Of a DNA stretch of 64,000 nt, positions 60,665 through 64,000 are shown one piece after another. Location: contig JACKHI010000001.1 of NCBI GenBank assembly GCA_020639075.1, positions 5,570,266 to 5,634,265 of the forward strand, written 5' to 3'. Under the pieces are notes generated by a model. The model was given only the letters and a program-made list of their open reading frames with translations, was not told the origin of the DNA and did no database searches. The position numbers and the translations under genes were made by a program. How positions within the stretch are numbered: the first letter of the stretch is position 1; every line of letters begins with the position of its first letter. This DNA is from Phycisphaerales bacterium (lineage in GTDB: Bacteria; Planctomycetota; Phycisphaerae; UBA1845; UTPLA1).

Positions 60665-61603
60665 TCATGCAGCGGATAGTAATAGAGAGTCACGTTGAGA
60701 TATCCACGATTCGAAGCGACTCGGATAATTCATGACCCAGAATTCGCTTCCAAACTTGTCCTGCTTGTTTGAGTACTTGTGAGGCATGGCGCAGGTGAAG
60801 AGGCGCTCATGAATCCTGAAGCCTGCGTAGAGTCTCCGAAAGTACCGGCTGGCGTTTATCGTTAGCAACCAGTCATGCGCAGACTCTCGTAAGGAGTCGG
60901 CCAATCGGACATGCTCTGATTCCTGCCAAGGCTCGCCGTCGTACAGATTCCCGCCTGAGACCAAATATGGCGGGTCGAGGAATACCCAGACGTTGTCTCC
61001 CGGAGCGGTGAGTACTTTAGAGTAGTCCAAGCATGTCAGTTTCGACCTGCGGAGTACGGCCTGTTGGCGCTCAAGTTTCTCTCGCGTTACGGAGGTCATT
61101 CCGTCTTCGAGGAATTCATAGCTTGCTGCCGCAATATCATGCTGGCTAAGTCTGACAAGACTGGCAATTGACCAGCGATTGAGCAAGAGCCAGTAGGAAG
61201 GGCAATAGTCGCAACAGGCCTTTGCTTCGTCGTATTCCTTGAGCGTAGCGAAACGGCTTGGCTGCCACCCCGTTTTATAGAGCTGCCGTCGTAAGGCGTC
61301 CAGCCAGAGCCGACAATCGTCAAATACACCACGAAGCTCATGCTCGTTGAGGGCAGATGCGTAGTCCTTCCACTCAAGCAACTCGTTGATGTAATTCTCG
61401 TCGTTTCTGAGCTGCCGGTAGTGATCATAGACAAGCGGATTCTTTTCGTTAAGCCACAACCGCTTGCCTTCTGGGGCGTCCCAAAGAAGCGAGCCGCCAC
61501 CGAGAAACGGCTCACGCAACTCGTCGAATTCGGGGGCCATGGCGTAGAGGTCGGAGGCCACCCGAGTCTTTCCACCAGCGTATCTTGTTATGTTATGACT
61601 CAT
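60665..61603 (-). CDS. Dam-like adenine-N6 DNA methyltransferase
   Basis: A 312-residue class alpha (Dam/D12) methyltransferase. RYAGGKTRVASDL near the N-terminus is the Dam family opening (RY.GGK.RL), EPFLGGGSLLW (31-41) is the AdoMet-binding motif I, and VFLDPPYLVSGG carries catalytic DPPY (motif IV). It methylates adenine in a short DNA target. No cognate restriction gene is seen. The ATG has AAGGAG nine bases upstream and the gene lies 12 bases after the DUF3102-like gene, so the two form an operon in the island. Compared with Dam, the region between motifs I and IV is somewhat longer. Confidence 0.9.
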   Translation of the reverse strand: MSHNITRYAGGKTRVASDLYAMAPEFDELREPFLGGGSLLWDAPEGKRLWLNEKNPLVYDHYRQLRNDENYINELLEWKDYASALNEHELRGVFDDCRLWLDALRRQLYKTGWQPSRFATLKEYDEAKACCDYCPSYWLLLNRWSIASLVRLSQHDIAAASYEFLEDGMTSVTREKLERQQAVLRRSKLTCLDYSKVLTAPGDNVWVFLDPPYLVSGGNLYDGEPWQESEHVRLADSLRESAHDWLLTINASRYFRRLYAGFRIHERLFTCAMPHKYSNKQDKFGSEFWVMNYPSRFESWISQRDSLLLSAA

Positions 61604-61615
61604 GGCATATGCTCC

Positions 61616-62329
61616 TTACGCGACCTTCCGCTGGTTAGACTCGTCAAGTAGGTCGCTTGCAAGCTCGATGCCATGCTCATTGAGCCGGGCGTCGATTGCC
61701 AGAATCGATTCGACGGCGACGTGAATGTACTGGCGCGTCTCCCTTAGCTGGCGAGATTCCTTTTCGAGCGTAATCGTCTTGGCGATGTCGAGATCAGAGA
61801 TCGCCTGGCGAAGCGCGCTTGCCGCCTTCGCGACAGACTTCGCCTTTGCGATCAGACAGGGTGATTTCTGCGCCTGCTTGGAGGCGGGCGCGTCTTCGTT
61901 TCCAGCTGCCAACTCGAATTCGGCAACCGTCTCACGATTGTCGTTGGCAATCTCTGCGTAGCATTCCGTCAGTGACTTGTCCGCGATTTCAGCAAAGCTA
62001 AAACGGTGGGCAAGGGCCATATACCGCTGGACAGACTTGTAAGCGTAAGGGACCTGCTTCCCTTCGTACGCGTTGTCCCACCATTCCTTGAATCCCTTAA
62101 CCTTGTCCTTCAAGACCAAAAGGGCCTTTCCCTGCAGCCAGCGGTCTTGAGTTGCCGACCGAAGGCTCAGGACTTCCCTTTCGTACAAGGCTGCGAGGAG
62201 CCGGGTGGCGTCACCACGGTTGAGTTTCTTCACCTGTGATTCGTTGCCGGTGGACAGAATGTCCACCAACTCGTCGAATTCCGCTTTTGTCAGCTTTCTT
62301 GTCGTCGTCTCATTCGCTTTCCTTGGCAT
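61616..62329 (-). CDS. DUF3102-like protein, partner of the methyltransferase
   Basis: A 237-residue soluble protein. The middle segment ALLVLKDKVKGFKEWWDNAY with GKQVPYAYKSVQRYMALAHR resembles DUF3102/KilA-type proteins of phages and plasmids (G..L...K......W....P.S...AQRYM.LA..F), usually regulatory or partition-linked. The C-terminal part is helical. The start is ATG 62329, seven bases after GGAG; a longer frame upstream is rejected. It is the first gene of a two-gene unit with the methyltransferase and might control its expression or DNA access (inference). Confidence 0.72.
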   Translation of the reverse strand: MPRKANETTTRKLTKAEFDELVDILSTGNESQVKKLNRGDATRLLAALYEREVLSLRSATQDRWLQGKALLVLKDKVKGFKEWWDNAYEGKQVPYAYKSVQRYMALAHRFSFAEIADKSLTECYAEIANDNRETVAEFELAAGNEDAPASKQAQKSPCLIAKAKSVAKAASALRQAISDLDIAKTITLEKESRQLRETRQYIHVAVESILAIDARLNEHGIELASDLLDESNQRKVA

Positions 62330-62838
62330 GAGTAATCTCCAGTTTGAGGCCAACACCATGCTGGCCTTCCGACTTCGTATTTCATGAGGGTTTCTCCTAA
62401 CGTCAGAGATAACCAATTCCAGTGTTTCAGAGTCCTATCCCAATCTCCCTGCCCCAACGCGCCTTTTGAGATCTCCTTTCTTTGCTCACACACCAACAGC
62501 GCGCGGACCTTCCGCGCGTCTCAGTCTGCTGGTCAAAACTCGTCGGGAAACTTCGGGAAAACCCGAGTTGCGGCGGGAGAAGAGGACAAGATCCCTTGCA
62601 ACTTTGCTAGTATACCATCTATTCTGCGATTGTCAAAAAGATATTTGACATGCGCGCGGTTTCTGAGTAGCCCCCTCGATTCGTTCGGAGTTGAGGCGAA
62701 ATCGTTTCGCGGGTTGGCTTACAGTTTTCCTGAGGGTCTGTAAGAGTGGTGGCTTTGGGGGCAAGGACACAGACTTGAGTGCAAGAAGAGATCCTCAACG
62801 ACCGTGGCTGAGGGTCGAAGGGGGGCTACATGAGCAGG
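62330..62838 (+). other. Island spacer without a recognised gene
   Basis: About 500 bases with only unsupported short open frames. It should contain the promoter for the minus-strand methyltransferase pair at its left side. Confidence 0.5.
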
Positions 62839-63042
62839 TCATTGATCTGAACGATAATCGACGATCCACTCGAAGGCTCTCATGGCTGGCTCACAGTTCA
62901 TGCAAAGCAAGATACCACCAAAAAACAAGCAACCAAAGATCGCAAGTACTGTAGCGCCTACCTTGAGGTCTTCCTTGAAGGTCTTGGCCAGAACAGGCAC
63001 CAAAGTGAGTATGACAATGATGATGAGAATGGTGATGATCAT
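62839..63042 (-). CDS. Small two-helix membrane protein
   Basis: 67 residues with two hydrophobic segments: MIITILIIIVILTLVPVLA and VGATVLAIFGCLFFGGILLC, joined by KTFKEDLK, then a short polar tail. The clean alternation of hydrophobic and charged stretches suggests a real gene, though the upstream AAGAA is a weak ribosome binding site. It might be an inhibitor, holin-like or toxin-type peptide; nothing decides. Confidence 0.45.
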   Translation of the reverse strand: MIITILIIIVILTLVPVLAKTFKEDLKVGATVLAIFGCLFFGGILLCMNCEPAMRAFEWIVDYRSDQ

Positions 63043-63301
63043 AAGTCTGTTCTTAACTCGCCGTGATCTTGCGTCAAGCCAAGAGTCGACGGTTCAGCCT
63101 GCTTATGGTCGCTGGAACAGGTGAGGGATCGTCCAAAGGCTTTGGGAGTGGCGCAATGGTCATCTGCTTGTCGGCAAGACGCCTATTATCTTTGATGTCC
63201 GGCTTTGGCCCTGCGTCGTTCAAGCAGAACGACGTAGTATGCTTGCCAGATCACCGAAAGTCGACATGAATGTCGAGTGTCGGTTGCTGTATTATCGAGT
63301 G

Positions 63302-63345
63302 ACGCCCAATTGGGCATGGTATTAGGCGTTGTTGGGCGTTTTTTG
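63302..63345 (+). terminator. Putative terminator near right end of island
   Basis: ACGCCCAA (63302-63309) pairs with TTGGGCGT (63332-63339), followed by six T residues in total. The loop is 22 bases, longer than usual, and could fold internally through GCCCAATTGGGC. Only 11 bases separate it from the TGTCAAAAA pair. Confidence 0.5.
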
Positions 63346-63355
63346 GCAGGGAGGG

Positions 63356-63376
63356 TGTCAAAAACAGTGTCAAAAA
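63356..63376 (+). other. Putative right arm-type recombinase sites
   Basis: Two direct copies of TGTCAAAAA (63356-63364, 63368-63376), again 12 bases apart, ending 54 bases before the right att copy. The 12-mer TGTCAAAAATGC occurs at both ends of the island. Confidence 0.6.
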
Positions 63377-63430
63377 TGCAATTTGGATAGGCCATAAGAT
63401 ACACAAAAACGCGGAAAAGCAGCAACTGGT

Positions 63431-63457
63431 TGGGTTCGATTCCCATCCGCTTCCGTC
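63431..63457 (+). repeat. Right attachment site: copy of tRNA-Sec 3' end
   Basis: An exact copy of 57773-57799. The bases before it do not continue the tRNA, so there is no second tRNA gene. It marks the outer boundary of the island; sequence beyond it returns to the GC-rich core type. Confidence 0.87.
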
Positions 63458-63654
63458 TTATGGCCGGATGACAAATCATCGTAGATCGCGACGGGTGTTG
63501 GCTACTGTTAAGTTGCGATCCGTTGGTGAGGCGGATTTGAGATTTAAGATTTGAAATTCGAGATCGGAGATTCACGTACAAGCGGGACCACATGGGCGCG
63601 AGTCGGTGACTGCGGGCGACGACTCTGTTCTCACACCGAAGTAAGGGCCAAACG

Positions 63655-64000
63655 ATGACTGCAAAAAAGAAGAATACCGTTCTGATCGTCGTGCTCGTGA
63701 TCGCGGGCGTTGCGGTGGTGATGCTTGGCACATGCGTCGTGGTTGTGCCCATGATGCTGCGGAAGTGGGCGCAAACGACGATTCAGAATCTGCAGCAGCC
63801 TTATCCGTTCACTGCGTTGCAGTGGAAGATCGAGCCGGCAACGACTGTTGCAATGGCCGATTCGACGATTGCAGAGGGATTCTGGAAGCAGTTGGACGGG
63901 CACTTGAAGGGGACGAGTCCGGATTCGCAAGTTTCGCAGATCGATACGCTTGTTGTGCCGACGGGGAACATTCTCGTCACGGATATGAACTTCATCGAAG
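63655..64000 (+). CDS. Membrane-anchored protein, 3' end beyond window
   Basis: The first 115 codons of a protein running off the right edge. A basic start (MTAKKKN) leads into one membrane helix (TVLIVVLVIAGVAVVMLGTC) and then a periplasmic or extracellular domain. No family is recognised from the visible part. AAGGG lies about nine bases before the ATG. It lies just outside the island in core-type DNA, so it is probably the original neighbour of the tRNA-Sec gene. Confidence 0.75.
   Translation, partial: MTAKKKNTVLIVVLVIAGVAVVMLGTCVVVVPMMLRKWAQTTIQNLQQPYPFTALQWKIEPATTVAMADSTIAEGFWKQLDGHLKGTSPDSQVSQIDTLVVPTGNILVTDMNFIE

Larger units (their letters stand above)
57800..63457. mobile_element. 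Integrated genomic island at tRNA-Sec, about 5.7 kb
   Basis: DNA between the tRNA-Sec 3' end and a 27-base direct copy of it. The interior is visibly AT-richer than the flanks, has sparser genes and different gene types: a zinc-ribbon membrane protein, several small proteins, a Dam-like methyltransferase and a DUF3102-like protein. Paired TGTCAAAAA repeats lie just inside both ends. No integrase, relaxase or replication gene is recognised, so it is either a non-autonomous element mobilised in trans or a deletion remnant. Confidence 0.82.

Noticed and set aside
63400..63457. Possible second tRNA gene from its T arm and acceptor end
   Set aside because: Only the 3' 27 bases match; no D arm or anticodon arm precedes it, so it is an attachment-site copy.
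63186..63752. Minus-strand open frame of 188 codons across the right attachment site
   Set aside because: It spans the island boundary and the start region of the plus-strand gene at 63655, has no ribosome binding site and no domain.
1..64000. CRISPR array or rRNA operon
   Set aside because: No regularly spaced repeats of CRISPR size and no rRNA-like sequence were seen anywhere in the window.

Overview
The window reads as a GC-rich chromosome segment from a Gram-negative-type bacterium, most likely a planctomycete (Planctomycetota, perhaps Phycisphaerae-like). This is inference from content: GspG-like pilins with many satellite prepilin proteins, an MJ0042-type zinc-ribbon membrane protein, a large polytopic GT-C-like protein of a planctomycete-common type, frequent TTG/GTG starts, and exosortase-locus style polysaccharide genes. 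No rRNA or taxonomic marker gene is present, so the assignment is tentative.

Region 1 (1-6435, minus strand) is a tightly coupled secretion/pilus operon: GspE ATPase, two tandem GspF membrane proteins, two prepilin-like proteins, a PilX/GspK-like protein, a zinc-ribbon membrane protein, and a PilT ATPase that runs off the left edge. Region 2 (6639-12619) holds an ECF sigma factor with a coupled small membrane protein, a secreted metzincin protease with a cysteine-containing C-terminal tail, and two multispanning membrane proteins.

Region 3 (12957-32268, plus strand) is a nearly complete type IV pilus assembly locus. It runs from the major pilin (followed by a hairpin terminator) through minor pilins and PilX-like, PilM, PilN, PilO, PilP, the PilQ secretin, a TPR lipoprotein, and a four-gene signalling insert (histidine kinase, CheY-like regulator, HD-GYP phosphodiesterase, STAS protein), to PilB, PilT and PilC. 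A bidirectional terminator closes it. No prepilin peptidase is seen. Together with region 1 the window therefore carries two full sets of pilus/secretion motors.

Region 4 (32381-36980) contains a Spy/CpxP-like LTxxQ protein, an M48 metalloprotease, an SGNH hydrolase and a Ser/Gln-rich unknown. Region 5 (37222-51332, minus strand) is an exopolysaccharide operon whose gene types match the exosortase A/PEP-CTERM-associated locus: Wza-like exporter, chain-length protein, tyrosine autokinase, FemAB-like protein, glycosyltransferases, polysaccharide deacetylase and O-glycosylation-type ligase. No exosortase or PEP-CTERM protein is visible. Divergent from it is a 1,591-residue protein (51748-56523) that joins an ExeA/XrtA-locus AAA ATPase to a very long coiled coil.

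Region 6 (57120-64000) holds a VOC-fold protein and a selenocysteine tRNA (57703-57797). A small AT-richer island of about 5.7 kb sits at the tRNA 3' end, bounded by a 27-bp direct repeat of that end, with paired TGTCAAAAA repeats just inside both boundaries. It carries a zinc-ribbon membrane protein, small unknowns, a Dam-like adenine methyltransferase and a DUF3102-like partner, but no recognisable integrase. A membrane-anchored protein runs off the right edge.
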